57,267 nucleotides of DNA from Azotobacter paspali (GCF_042434745.1 NZ_JBHLSS010000055.1); one strand, 5' to 3'; shown: positions 47,338 to 56,414, counted from the stretch's first letter. Numbers and translations are program-made. The notes: a model not told the origin generated them from the sequence alone.

Positions 47338-49236
47338 ATGTCTCGCTTACCTGTCATCGTTGGTTTTGGTGGTTACAACTCAGCCGGTCGCAGCTCCTTC
47401 CACCACGGTTTCCGCCGCACTGTCATCGAGTCCCTCCCCCCCCAGGCCCGCCAGGAAACCCTCGCCGGATTGGCCGTGATGATGAAGCTGGTGAGCGTGG
47501 TCGATGGCCAATACCGCGACAGCGATGGCTCCACCCTCACCCCGGCCGAGATCGAACGCCGCCACGGCGAACGGATTCTCGCCGCGACCCTGATCCGGCG
47601 CATCGAGCGGCAATATTTCGACGTCGACGCCACCCACTGGCACAAGAGCCTGACCCTGTCCGGCGAAGACCAGCCGCTGCACTTCACCACCAACGCCAAG
47701 CAACTGCCCGAGCCGCTGCCGGCCAACTGGAGCGTCGAGCCCCTGGAAGAGCACCAGGTGCGGGTGACCATCCACGGCAGTTGCGAATTCAAGGTCGACA
47801 GCTACCGCGAGATGCCGGTGAAGTCCGCCGGCCAGTTGCCTACCGGTTTCGAGCCAGGGGAACTCTACAATTCGCGCTTCCACCCGCGCGGCCTGCAACT
47901 GTCGGTGGTGGCCGCCACCGATGCGCTACGCTCCACCGGCATCGACTGGCAGACCATCCTCGACCACGTGCAGCCCGACGAGGTGGCGGTGTTTTCCGGC
48001 AGCATCATGAGCCAGCTCGACGAGAACGGCTACGGCGGCCTGCTGCAGTCGCGCCTGAAGGGCTACCGCGTTTCCTCCAAGCAACTGCCGCTGGGCTTCA
48101 ACAGCATGCCCACCGACTTCATCAATGCCTACGTGCTGGGCAGTGTCGGCAGCACCGGCAGCATCACCGGCGCCTGCGCCACCTTCCTCTACAACCTGCA
48201 GAAGGGCATCGATGTCATCACCTCCGGCCAAGCGCGGGTGGTGGTGGTCGGCAACGCCGAGGCGCCGATCACCCCGGAAATCGTCGAGGGCTATGCGGCC
48301 ATGGGCGCCCTGGCCACCGAGGAAGGCCTGCGCCACATCGGAGGCCGCGACCAGGTGGATTTCCGCCGCGCCAGCCGTCCCTTTGGCGCCAACTGCGGCT
48401 TCACCCTGGCCGAGGCGGCGCAGTACCTGGTGCTGATGGACGACGCCCTGGCCCTGGAGCTAGGCGCCGATATCCATGGCGCGGTGCCGGACGTGTTCGT
48501 CAACGCCGACGGCTTCAAGAAGTCCATCTCCGCCCCTGGGCCGGGCAACTACGTGACCGTGGCCAAGGCGGTGGCCAGCGCGATGCAACTGGTCGGCGAG
48601 GACGGCGTGCGCCGACGCAGCTTCATCCACGCCCACGGTTCGAGCACGCCGGCCAACCGCGTCACCGAATCGGAACTGCTCGACCACGTCGCGGGGGCTT
48701 TCGGCATCGCCGACTGGCCGATCGCCGCGGTCAAGGCCTATGTCGGCCACTCCCTGGCCACCGCCAGCGGCGATCAGTTGATCTCCGCACTCGGCACCTT
48801 CAAATATGGCCTGCTGCCCGGCATCAAGACCGTCGATCGCTTCGCCGACGACGTCCACGACCAGCACCTGCGTCTTTCCATGCAGGACGTGCGCCGCGAC
48901 GACCTGGATGTCTGCTTCATCAACTCCAAGGGCTTTGGCGGCAACAACGCCACCGGCGTGCTGCTGTCGCCGCGGGTCACAGAGAAGATGCTGCGCAAGC
49001 GCCACGGCGAAGCCGCCTTCGCCGATTACTGTTCGCGCCGCGAAGCCACCCGCGAGGCCGCCCGCCGCTACGACGAGCAGGTCCTGCAGGGGCGTTTCGA
49101 CATCCTCTACAACTTCGGCCAGGACATGATCGACGAACATGCCATCGAAGTGAGCGAGGAAGGCGTCAAGGTTCCCGGCTTCAAGCAGGCGATCCGCTTC
49201 CGCAAGGACGAGCGCTTCGGCGATATGCTCGACTGA
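47338..49236 (+). CDS. fabY: Beta-ketoacyl-ACP synthase FabY
   Basis: 632-aa condensing enzyme. P. aeruginosa FabY starts fatty acid synthesis in place of FabH. The start LPVIVGFGGYNSAGRSSFHHGFRR matches that family, with catalytic Cys in SITGACATFLYN, His in HAHGSSTPANRVTE and the second His in KAYVGHSLATASG. It is far longer than FabB/FabF (about 410 aa). Genomic order fabY-cysQ-nudE-yrfG is the same as PA5174-5177. GAGGAG precedes the ATG. Confidence 0.95.
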   Translation: MSRLPVIVGFGGYNSAGRSSFHHGFRRTVIESLPPQARQETLAGLAVMMKLVSVVDGQYRDSDGSTLTPAEIERRHGERILAATLIRRIERQYFDVDATHWHKSLTLSGEDQPLHFTTNAKQLPEPLPANWSVEPLEEHQVRVTIHGSCEFKVDSYREMPVKSAGQLPTGFEPGELYNSRFHPRGLQLSVVAATDALRSTGIDWQTILDHVQPDEVAVFSGSIMSQLDENGYGGLLQSRLKGYRVSSKQLPLGFNSMPTDFINAYVLGSVGSTGSITGACATFLYNLQKGIDVITSGQARVVVVGNAEAPITPEIVEGYAAMGALATEEGLRHIGGRDQVDFRRASRPFGANCGFTLAEAAQYLVLMDDALALELGADIHGAVPDVFVNADGFKKSISAPGPGNYVTVAKAVASAMQLVGEDGVRRRSFIHAHGSSTPANRVTESELLDHVAGAFGIADWPIAAVKAYVGHSLATASGDQLISALGTFKYGLLPGIKTVDRFADDVHDQHLRLSMQDVRRDDLDVCFINSKGFGGNNATGVLLSPRVTEKMLRKRHGEAAFADYCSRREATREAARRYDEQVLQGRFDILYNFGQDMIDEHAIEVSEEGVKVPGFKQAIRFRKDERFGDMLD

Positions 49237-49249
49237 GGCGAGTCCGGTG

Positions 49250-49275
49250 CCGCGGGGCGTCCCCCGCGGGCTTTT
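49250..49275 (+). terminator. Intrinsic terminator after fabY
   Basis: CCGCGGGG-CGTC-CCCCGCGG hairpin (49250-49269) followed by GCTTTTC, fourteen bases after the stop. It lies between convergent fabY and cysQ. Confidence 0.8.
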
Positions 49276-49276
49276 C

Positions 49277-50101
49277 TCACTCCAGCGTCCGCGCCAGTTC
49301 GAGCAGTCCGTCGCGCCAGCCGGCCGTGCGCGGCAGAGCCAGGAACGAGTGGTTGAGGAAATCGGCGCGCGCCGCGTAGTCCAGCGCCCGGCCCTGCAGA
49401 TCCAGTACCTCGCCGCCGGCCCCTTCGAGCACGCCCTGGGCGGCGGCGGTGTCCCACTGCGAGGTCGGCGCCAGGCGCGGATAGAAATCCGCCAGCCCCT
49501 CGGCGAGCAGGCAGAACTTCAGCGAACTGCCGACGCTGGTCAGCCGCAGGCTGCCGAAACGCGCGGCGAGCCCCTGCAGTAGGCGCTCCTGGGCCGGACT
49601 GCTGTGCCGTCGGCTGGCGACCACGGTGAAATCCTCGTCCGGCGCGCGGCGCACGGCGATCGGCCGTTCGACGCCCGACATCTCGCTACTCCAGGCGCCG
49701 AGCCCGGCGCCGCCGAAATAGCAGCAGCCGGTCGCCGGCACCCCAACCACGCCGAGCAGCACCCGGCCCTCCTCGATCAGCGCGACGTTGACGGTGAACT
49801 CCTCGCTGCCGGCGATGAACTCCTTGGTGCCGTCCAACGGGTCGACCAGCCACCAGCGGCGCCAACCGGCGCGCTCGGCCAGGGGAATCGCGCAATCCTC
49901 CTCGGAGAGCACCGGAACCGTCGGTTCGAGCGCCCGCAGGCCGGCGCAGAGCACACGGTGCGCGGCCAGGTCGGCGGCGGTCACCGGCGAGGCGTCGTCC
50001 TTTTCCTGCACGTCGATACCGTCCATGCGCCAGTACGGCAGGATGGCGGCGCCGGCCTGGCGCACCAGGTCGATCAGCGGGGCGAAAGGAACGGTGCTCA
50101 C
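49277..50101 (-). CDS. cysQ: 3'(2'),5'-bisphosphate nucleotidase CysQ
   Basis: 274-aa inositol-monophosphatase-fold enzyme that removes the 3'-phosphate of PAP, recycling a by-product of sulfate reduction. The metal site is EEDCAIP and WLVDPLDGTKEFI, with TSQWDTAAAQGVLEGAGG near the C-terminus. The start is GTG (50101) that overlaps the nudE stop by four bases, so nudE and cysQ are coupled. Confidence 0.93.
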   Translation of the reverse strand: MSTVPFAPLIDLVRQAGAAILPYWRMDGIDVQEKDDASPVTAADLAAHRVLCAGLRALEPTVPVLSEEDCAIPLAERAGWRRWWLVDPLDGTKEFIAGSEEFTVNVALIEEGRVLLGVVGVPATGCCYFGGAGLGAWSSEMSGVERPIAVRRAPDEDFTVVASRRHSSPAQERLLQGLAARFGSLRLTSVGSSLKFCLLAEGLADFYPRLAPTSQWDTAAAQGVLEGAGGEVLDLQGRALDYAARADFLNHSFLALPRTAGWRDGLLELARTLE

Positions 50102-50664
50102 AGGACCAGCACTCCGCGCTGAACCAGCAGATCGCGCGCCAGATAGAGCGCGGCCAGGGCCCGTCCTTCGCTGAACTGCGCATGCCGAACCAGAGCGGAC
50201 AGTTCGCGCAGGTTGACCCGCTCGACCCGCATCGGCTCCGGCTCGTCGCCCGGCAGGCGTTTGGGGTAGAGGTCGCGGGCCAGCACCACCTGGATCTTCT
50301 GGGTCATGTAGCCGGGCGAAAGGGACAGCTCGGTGAGGTACTCCAGTTGATGGGCGCCGTAGCCGGCCTCCTCCTTCAGCTCGCGGTTGGCTGCCACCAG
50401 CACGTCCTCGCCCGGCTCGATCAGCCCCTTAGGCAAGGACAACTGGTAATCGTCGGTGCCGGCGCAGTACTCCTCCACCAGCAGGGCGTGCTGGTCGTCG
50501 ATCAGCGCGACGACCATCACCGCGCCGTAGCCGCTGCCGGTACCCACCAGACGCTCATAGGTGCGCTCGACGCCATTGGTGAAGCGCAACTGCAATTCCT
50601 CGACGCGAAACAGACGGCTGGTCGCGACGATCGCTCGAGCGAGTACGGTGGGTTTCTGGCGCAT
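50098..50664 (-). CDS. nudE: ADP compounds hydrolase NudE
   Basis: 188-aa Nudix hydrolase acting on ADP-ribose, NADH and related dinucleotides. The Nudix box is GLIEPGEDVLVAANRELKEEAGYG (GX5EX7REUXEEXGU pattern). The ATG at 50664 (MRQKPTVLARA) has GAGGA six bases upstream, better spaced than the ATG at 50670. It overlaps cysQ (GTGA). Confidence 0.93.
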   Translation of the reverse strand: MRQKPTVLARAIVATSRLFRVEELQLRFTNGVERTYERLVGTGSGYGAVMVVALIDDQHALLVEEYCAGTDDYQLSLPKGLIEPGEDVLVAANRELKEEAGYGAHQLEYLTELSLSPGYMTQKIQVVLARDLYPKRLPGDEPEPMRVERVNLRELSALVRHAQFSEGRALAALYLARDLLVQRGVLVL

Positions 50665-50761
50665 AGTCATTCCTCGACTGAATAGGCGGCTCAATTGACG
50701 TTCTTCTGGAGCCTCGTGGCTGGTTATCATAACTCGGCTCGCGATCCGGCTCGCCTCCGGC

Positions 50762-51525
50762 CGATGGCGCGCAGGGCAATCGCATGACGCGCTCGCCTGA
50801 TACCAGACTGGAAAGATTGTGTGATCCTTGGCATGGCTGCTTGCCGAGTAGCCGGAAAGTCCCCATTTCGGCCCCCCGGCCGAGTCACTTTTTCTTGCCT
50901 GGCCAAGAAAAAGTAACCCAAAAGAAGGCCACCCCCTCATCCAGCCCTGCGCTTCGCTCCGGGTTCCCTCCCTGCATCGCCGCTCCAGGGGCTCGCCGCG
51001 CAGGGCGATCCATGGCCCATCGCGGCTCTCGCGGCATCCTTGCCGCTCGACCCCTTCCACGGCGATTCCGCTCGGCCTTCTGAAGGGGGCATCCGGCGCG
51101 GCCTGACAGGTCGTGCCGCAAGAGCGAAAGCGCTTTCAGGCAACCCGGAGCCCGACTCCCGTTCAGGAGGCCGAGCGCAGGCGTCGCGTAGAGGGGTGAG
51201 CCGCGGGGAGGCGGCGAGAGTCGTACGAGGGGCATGGATGCCCCTTGCGCGACGACCCTCGGAGCGGCGCCGGAGCGAGGGAACCCCGGCGCAGCCGGGG
51301 CCGGATGACCGGGCGCGCTTTCTCTTTGGTTACTTTCTCTTGGCGCGCGCAAAGAGAAAGTGACTCGGCCGGGGGGGCCGAAACAGGAAGTATCCAGCCC
51401 CTCGGCAAGCAGCCGATGTACCGGATTTGAAGACCAGGCCGGAACGACCAGGCACACAATCTTTCCAGTCCAATATCGGAAAGATATTTTATGCGATTGC
51501 CCTGCGATGGCGCGCAGGTCCTTCG
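50762..51525. repeat. 0.76-kb element with long imperfect terminal inverted repeats
   Basis: Between nudE and yrfG. The left outer arm (50762-50930) and right arm (about 51300-51525) are imperfect inverted copies of each other. Matching blocks include TGGCGCGCAGGGCAATCGCA, CTGGAAAGATTGTGTG, GCTGCTTGCCGAG and CGGCCGAGTCACTTT, with the CCAAGAAAAAGTAACC motif just inside. The GC-rich middle has open frames in all directions but no conserved protein. The same outer end recurs at 1-69 with one mismatch. Such KKVT-coding repeats are often misannotated as genes; no transposase is present. Confidence 0.82.
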
Positions 51526-51565
51526 CATGCCACGCTTCCCGAAGCCTTCACCGACAAGAGCCGCC

Positions 51566-52231
51566 ATGCCCCCGCTATCCTGGAGCGAAATCGACACCGT
51601 CCTGCTCGACATGGACGGTACCCTGCTCGATCTGCACTTCGACAACTACTTCTGGCTGGAGCACCTGCCGCGACGCTACGCCGAACACCACGGCATCGGC
51701 CGCGCCCTGGCCGAACGCGAACTGCTGCCGCTGTTTCGCGAGCATGCCGGCCGGCTGACCTGGTACTGCCTGGACTTCTGGAGCGCCGAGCTGAAGCTGC
51801 CGGTCGTCGAACTCAAGCGCGAAGTCGCCCACCTGATCGCCCTGCGCCCGGAGGCCGACCGCCTCCTCGCGGCCCTGCGCGGCGCTGGCAAGCGCGTCGC
51901 GCTGATCACCAACGCGCACCGTGATTCGCTGTCGCTGAAACTGGAGCGAGTCGAGCTGGCGCCCTGGTTCGAACGCCTGATCAGCGCCCACGACTACGGC
52001 TTCCCCAAGGAGGACCAGCAATTCTGGTTCGCCCTGCAGCAAGACTTCGGCTTCGCGCCGACGCGCACACTGTTCATCGACGACAGCCTGCCAGTGCTGC
52101 GCAGCGCCCGGCGCTACGGCATCGCCCACCTGTTGGCGGTACGCCGGCCGGACAGTTGCCAGGGTCCGAAGGACACCGAGGAATTCGCCGCCGTGGAGAG
52201 CTATGCGACCTTGTGCGAAGGATTGTGCTGA
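51566..52231 (+). CDS. yrfG: HAD-family nucleotidase YrfG-like
   Basis: 221-aa haloacid-dehalogenase hydrolase, GMP/IMP nucleotidase type. Motif I DMDGTLLDL, motif II ITNAHRDSL, motif III with Lys in YGFPKED and motif IV FIDDSLPVL. ATG at 51566 (MPPLSWSEIDTVLL) is conserved; upstream in-frame codons are repeat-derived. Follows nudE in Pseudomonas, here on the opposite strand of it and separated by the repeat. Confidence 0.93.
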   Translation: MPPLSWSEIDTVLLDMDGTLLDLHFDNYFWLEHLPRRYAEHHGIGRALAERELLPLFREHAGRLTWYCLDFWSAELKLPVVELKREVAHLIALRPEADRLLAALRGAGKRVALITNAHRDSLSLKLERVELAPWFERLISAHDYGFPKEDQQFWFALQQDFGFAPTRTLFIDDSLPVLRSARRYGIAHLLAVRRPDSCQGPKDTEEFAAVESYATLCEGLC

Positions 52232-52549
52232 GCCTCGGACCGAAATGCGGGAGCGGATTCATCCGCGCGGCCAAAAGCATCGCGAACGAGTTTGCTCGCA
52301 GCGGAAGAACTTCCACCACGGTACACGGACCGCTCGCCAAAACACCGGAAAACCGAAAATTCCGCGACTGCCGGAAAGAACGGCCGGGGCAATCCCAGAG
52401 CTGGATCGACCGTCCCGTTTTAGCGAAGTTCCCCTTAACAAACAATGAGTTACAAAGCAATGAAAAAATCGAAAAATCGCTAAAAAACGCTTGCAAGGTG
52501 TCTGCACTGCAGCGAGGATCGCCTCGTCATTACCACTGAGGTTCACCTC
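52232..52549. other. Gene-free 318-bp region before the glycine-zipper gene
   Basis: AT-rich at 52430-52490 (probable promoter). No gene is seen. The last 14 bases (52537-52550) form the hairpin TGAGG-TTCA-CCTCA, which pairs the Shine-Dalgarno GAGG with bases next to the ATG of the gene at 52550. Confidence 0.55.
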
Positions 52550-53020
52550 ATGAAGTACGCACCCATACTCCTGCTCTCCTTCGGCCTGACCAGCGGCGCC
52601 GCATTCGCTGGCGGCAACACCGAGGCAGCGGTCGGCGGCGCACTGGGCGGAACATTGGGCTCGGTCGTCGGTGGCGCCCTGGGCGGCTCCACCGGCGCAG
52701 TAATCGGCTCGGGCGTCGGCGGCGCGGCCGGCGCCGGCATCGGCGCCGAGCGGCGCAGCCGGACCGAAGCGGCCATCGGCGGCGCGCTCGGCGCAGCCGG
52801 CGGCAACGTCATCGGCAACTCGGTCGGCGGTCGCACCGGCGGCGTGATCGGCGCCGCGCTCGGCGGCGCCGGCGGCGGCGCCCTGGGCAACGCCTACGGC
52901 GACGACGATGACGACAACCGCGGTCGCCGCAGTGTCGAGCATCACCATCACCACCACTACAACGACAACGGCCTCCACCGCGGCCACTACAAGCACAAGC
53001 ATCACAAGCGCCATCGCTGA
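52550..53020 (+). CDS. Glycine-zipper protein with His-rich tail
   Basis: 156-aa exported protein: signal peptide MKYAPILLLSFGLTSGAAFA, then repeated glycine-zipper motifs (VGGALGGTLGSVVGGALGG, GSGVGGAAGAGIGA, GGALGAAGGNVIGNSVGG) separated by a polar RRSRTEA loop. This suggests membrane-spanning or oligomer-forming segments in the envelope. The C-terminus has five Asp, six consecutive His and a final HKHKHHKRHR, a likely metal-binding tail. No specific function can be assigned. Its Shine-Dalgarno lies in a hairpin. Confidence 0.82.
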   Translation: MKYAPILLLSFGLTSGAAFAGGNTEAAVGGALGGTLGSVVGGALGGSTGAVIGSGVGGAAGAGIGAERRSRTEAAIGGALGAAGGNVIGNSVGGRTGGVIGAALGGAGGGALGNAYGDDDDDNRGRRSVEHHHHHHYNDNGLHRGHYKHKHHKRHR

Positions 53021-53052
53021 CACGACCGCGTCGGCGCAGCCCAGATCCGCAG

Positions 53053-53078
53053 AAGCCCGCCCGCCACGGTGGGCTTTT
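53053..53078 (+). terminator. Terminator between the glycine-zipper gene and cls
   Basis: AAGCCCGCC ... GGTGGGCTTTT: a 9-bp stem with one G-T wobble, a 6-base loop and a short T run, 32 bases after the stop codon. Confidence 0.75.
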
Positions 53079-53083
53079 CGCTT

Positions 53084-54529
53084 TCAGAGGATCGGCGAAA
53101 TCAGCCGCGCTACCCGCATGCCCAGGCGCTTCAGGCGGTGCGCCCGGCGGCTCTCCCCCCTGTCCAGCTCGCGGGAACGGCTGAAATCCCTTTGCAGCAT
53201 GTATTCCACCTCAGCGGCGAAGGCGGTATCGAGGACAAACAGGGTCAGTTCGAAATTCAGACGGAACGAGCGGTTGTCCAGATTGGCGCTGCCCACCGCC
53301 GCGGTATCGTTGTCGATCAGCAGCACCTTCTGGTGCATGAAACCCGGCAGGTAGCGAAATACCCGGATGCCCGCCTCGAGCGCCTCGAAGGCATACAGGC
53401 TGGAAGCGGCGTAGACCACCCGGTGATCGGCCCGCGCCGGCAGCAGCAGGCGCACCTCCAGCCCGCGCAGCACCGCCAGGCGCAAGGCAGCGAATACCGA
53501 CTCGTCGGGCACGAAGTAGGGACTGGCCAGCCAGATCCGCCGGCGTGCCGCGTTGATCGCCGCGACGAACTGCAGCGAGCCGGTTTCCTGGGGATCGGCC
53601 GGGCCGCTGCCGACCAGTTGGCAGAGTACCCCGCCGGCGGGATAGCGCTCCGGCAGCAGCAGCGGCGGCAGTTGCCGGGTGGTCCAGAACCAGTCCTCGG
53701 CGAAGGACTCCTGCAGGCAGGCCAGCACGGGCCCGCTCAGCTCCACCTGAGTATCGCGCCAAGGCGAGAGCCGCAGATTGTTTCCCAGGTAGTCGTCGCC
53801 GACGTTCATCCCGCCGAGAAAGCCGCGCTGGCCGTCGACCAGCACCAGCTTGCGGTGGTTGCGGAAGTTCAACTGGAAGCGGTTGAGCAGCCCGCTGCGC
53901 GCGGAGGCCGAAAAGGCCCGCATCGCCACCCCGCCCGCGCGCAGACGCTGCACATAGTGACGCGGCAGGGCGTGGCAGCCGATGCGGTCGTAAAGGAAGA
54001 ACACCTGCACGCCGCTGGCGGCCCGCTCCAGCAGCAGGCTCTGCAGACGCCGGCCCAGGTGGTCGTCGCGGACGATGAAGAACTGCAGCAGGATCACTTG
54101 GCGCGCCTGGGCGACGGCCTCGAAGATCGCCGCGAAGGCGGCCTCGCCGTCGATCAGCAGGCGTACCCGGTTGTTGCCCAGCGGCGGCTGGCGGCCGAGG
54201 CGCGCCAGCACCTTGAGATCCTGCGAAGCCATGCTGCTATGGGCCGCCTTGGCCTCCTCGACCCAGGGACGCCAATCCTGCTCGGCCATCGCCCGGCGCA
54301 TCTGCCGGTCGGCCTGGCGCCGCGCCCGGATATAGGCATCGAAGCGGCTGCGACCGAACACCAGATAGGGCAACAGGGTGAGATAGGGCATGAACAGCAG
54401 GGAGATGGCCCAGGCGATGGCTCCCTGCGCGGTCCGCACAGTGAACACCGCGTGGACGGCCGCAGCCACCCCCAACGCCTGGATCAGCGCCAGCAGGTAG
54501 CCCAAGAACTTTAAAGCGCCCTGTTCCAT
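53084..54529 (-). CDS. cls: Cardiolipin synthase
   Basis: 481-aa phospholipase-D-superfamily enzyme joining two phosphatidylglycerols. Two N-terminal membrane helices (LGYLLALIQALGVAAAVHAVF and IAWAISLLFMPYLTLLPYLVF) precede two HKD motifs, HRKLVLVDGQRGFLGGMN and HQKVLLIDNDTAAVGSANLD. The order and spacing of the two helices plus HKDs fit bacterial ClsA. Ends close to the terminator of the convergent glycine-zipper gene. Confidence 0.94.
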   Translation of the reverse strand: MEQGALKFLGYLLALIQALGVAAAVHAVFTVRTAQGAIAWAISLLFMPYLTLLPYLVFGRSRFDAYIRARRQADRQMRRAMAEQDWRPWVEEAKAAHSSMASQDLKVLARLGRQPPLGNNRVRLLIDGEAAFAAIFEAVAQARQVILLQFFIVRDDHLGRRLQSLLLERAASGVQVFFLYDRIGCHALPRHYVQRLRAGGVAMRAFSASARSGLLNRFQLNFRNHRKLVLVDGQRGFLGGMNVGDDYLGNNLRLSPWRDTQVELSGPVLACLQESFAEDWFWTTRQLPPLLLPERYPAGGVLCQLVGSGPADPQETGSLQFVAAINAARRRIWLASPYFVPDESVFAALRLAVLRGLEVRLLLPARADHRVVYAASSLYAFEALEAGIRVFRYLPGFMHQKVLLIDNDTAAVGSANLDNRSFRLNFELTLFVLDTAFAAEVEYMLQRDFSRSRELDRGESRRAHRLKRLGMRVARLISPIL

Positions 54530-54588
54530 GCCTCACTCCTTCGAGATACCGACTCAGAGCATAACGCGGCAAGACCGGTGGGCAGGCA

Positions 54589-54618
54589 CGAAAAAGCCGC
54601 CCGGAGGCGGCTTCTTCA
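54589..54618 (-). terminator. Intrinsic terminator of pckA
   Basis: Stem AAGCCGCC-TCCG-GGCGGCTT (read on the - strand, 54594-54613) followed by TTTTTCG. Lies 15 bases past the pckA stop, before cls. Confidence 0.85.
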
Positions 54619-54632
54619 CCAGACGCGACGGC

Positions 54633-56177
54633 TCAGAGCAGCGGGCCGGCGTTGCGGATGGCGTCGGAGACATCGAACTTCTTGAAGTTCTCGACGAACT
54701 GCTTGGCCAGGGCGCGGGCCGCCTCGTCGTAGGCGCTCTTGTCGGCCCAGGTGTTGCGCGGGTTGAGCAGTTCGGTGTCGACGCCCGGCACGGTTTTCGG
54801 CACATCCAGGTTGATGATCGGCAGGCGCTCGGTCTCGACGCCGATCAGCGCGCCGCTCTGGATCGCCGCGATCACGCCGCGGGTGGTCGGGATGTTGAAG
54901 CGCTTGCCGACGCCGTAGCCACCGCCGGTCCAGCCGGTGTTGACCAGGTACACCTTGGAGTCGTAGCCCTGGATGCGCTTAATCAGCAGTTCGGCGTATT
55001 CGCCGGCCGGACGCGGGAAGAAGGGCGCGCCGAAGCAGGTGGAGAAGGTCGACTTGATGCCCTCGCCGGAACCCATCTCGGTGGAGCCGACCAACGCCGT
55101 GTAGCCGGACAGGAAATGGTAGGCCGCCTGTTCGTTGTCGAGGATCGACACCGGGGGCAGCACGCCGGTCAGGTCGCAGGTGAGGAAGATCACCGCATTC
55201 GGCTCGCCAGCGCGGTTTTCCTGCACGCGCTTCTCGATCAGCTCGCGCGGGTAGGCGGCGCGGGTGTTCTGCGTCAGGCCACCGTCGGCGTAGTCGGGCA
55301 GGCGCGAACGCTCGTCGAGCACCACGTTCTCCAGCACGGCGCCGAACTTGATGGCATTCCAGATCACCGGCTCGTTCTTCTCGGACAGGTCGATGCACTT
55401 GGCATAGCAGCCGCCCTCGATGTTGAACACGGTGCCCACGCCCCAGCCGTGCTCGTCGTCGCCGATCAGATAACGGCCCGGGTCGGCGGACAAGGTGGTC
55501 TTGCCGGTTCCGGACAGGCCGAAGAACAGGGTCACGTCGCCCTCCTCGCCCATGTTGGCGGCGCAGTGCATCGGCAGCACGTCGACGTCCGGCAGTAGGA
55601 AGTTCTGCACCGAGAACATCGCCTTCTTCATCTCGCCGGCATAGCGCATGCCGGCCAACAGGACCTTCTTGGCGGCGAAGTCGATGATCACGCAGCCGTC
55701 CGAATTGGTGCCGTCGCGCTCCGGCACGCACTCGAAGTCAGGTGCATTGAGGATTCGCCACTCGCCCTTGCCGGCAGGATTGAACTTGTCCGGGTTGATG
55801 AACAGGCAGCGGCCGAACAGGTTGTGCCAGGCGGTTTCGGTGATCATCTTGACCGCCAGGTAGTATTCGGGATCGGCCCCTACATGTACGTGCGAAACGA
55901 AATGGTCACGCTCGGCGAGATGGGCTTCGACACGTTGCCAGAGGGCGTCGAACCTGTCGGTGGGGAAAGGACGGTTGATATTGCCCCAGGCGATCTTGTG
56001 CTGGCTGCCCGGCTCCTGGACGATGAAGCGGTCGCTCGGGGAGCGCCCGGTTCGATGGCCGGTCCGCACCACCAGAGAGCCGTTGGCTGCCAGTTCTCCT
56101 TCTCCTCGGCGGATGGCTTCTTCTACCAGTTGCGCGGTGCTGATGTCGGTAAACACGGCTTGAGTGGCTTGCGTCAT
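54633..56177 (-). CDS. pckA: Phosphoenolpyruvate carboxykinase (ATP)
   Basis: 514-aa gluconeogenic PEPCK converting oxaloacetate and ATP to PEP. Motifs: LVVRTGHRTGRSPSDRFIV, GMRYAGEMKKAMFS, the kinase-1a loop FFGLSGTGKTTLSADP and DDEHGWG. The start is taken as ATG 56177 (MTQATQAVFTDIS), with another ATG two codons earlier; a hairpin separates the Shine-Dalgarno from the start (see the regulatory feature). Full length. Confidence 0.96.
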   Translation of the reverse strand: MTQATQAVFTDISTAQLVEEAIRRGEGELAANGSLVVRTGHRTGRSPSDRFIVQEPGSQHKIAWGNINRPFPTDRFDALWQRVEAHLAERDHFVSHVHVGADPEYYLAVKMITETAWHNLFGRCLFINPDKFNPAGKGEWRILNAPDFECVPERDGTNSDGCVIIDFAAKKVLLAGMRYAGEMKKAMFSVQNFLLPDVDVLPMHCAANMGEEGDVTLFFGLSGTGKTTLSADPGRYLIGDDEHGWGVGTVFNIEGGCYAKCIDLSEKNEPVIWNAIKFGAVLENVVLDERSRLPDYADGGLTQNTRAAYPRELIEKRVQENRAGEPNAVIFLTCDLTGVLPPVSILDNEQAAYHFLSGYTALVGSTEMGSGEGIKSTFSTCFGAPFFPRPAGEYAELLIKRIQGYDSKVYLVNTGWTGGGYGVGKRFNIPTTRGVIAAIQSGALIGVETERLPIINLDVPKTVPGVDTELLNPRNTWADKSAYDEAARALAKQFVENFKKFDVSDAIRNAGPLL

Positions 56178-56186
56178 GTGCATCCG

Positions 56187-56209
56187 ATCGGCTTGTGGCC
56201 GATTCCTCC
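56187..56209 (-). promoter_or_regulatory. Hairpin between Shine-Dalgarno and start codon of pckA
   Basis: On the - strand GGAGGA (56209-56204) is followed directly by ATCGGC-CACAA-GCCGAT, a perfect 6-bp stem (56203-56187), then CGG and ATG 56183 and ATG 56177. Linear spacing to ATG 56177 is 26 bases, but looping out the stem leaves about nine. This supports 56177 as start and suggests structure-dependent translation. The upstream gap to 56430 holds AT-rich promoter-like sequence and no gene. Confidence 0.5.
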
Positions 56210-56414
56210 ATACGTTTTTGTAGCGTGAAATACGGTATTACTACAAGGAAAAAATAAAAAAAGCGCGGCCATTCTACCAGAAAAGCCGCCGATACAGTAG
56301 GAGCCGCCTGTCCGGCAAAGGTTCCGTGCCGCTCCGTCCGCAGGCGAAAACCGATGCTTCGGCCGTGCCGAAAGCGGATTCAATCCGCTGAAGAAACCCG
56401 CCGCGCCACCGGGC

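Noticed and set aside
50885..51457. Open frames within the inverted-repeat element
   Set aside because: All are built of repeat sequence typical of misannotated genes, with no domain and reading through the inverted arms.
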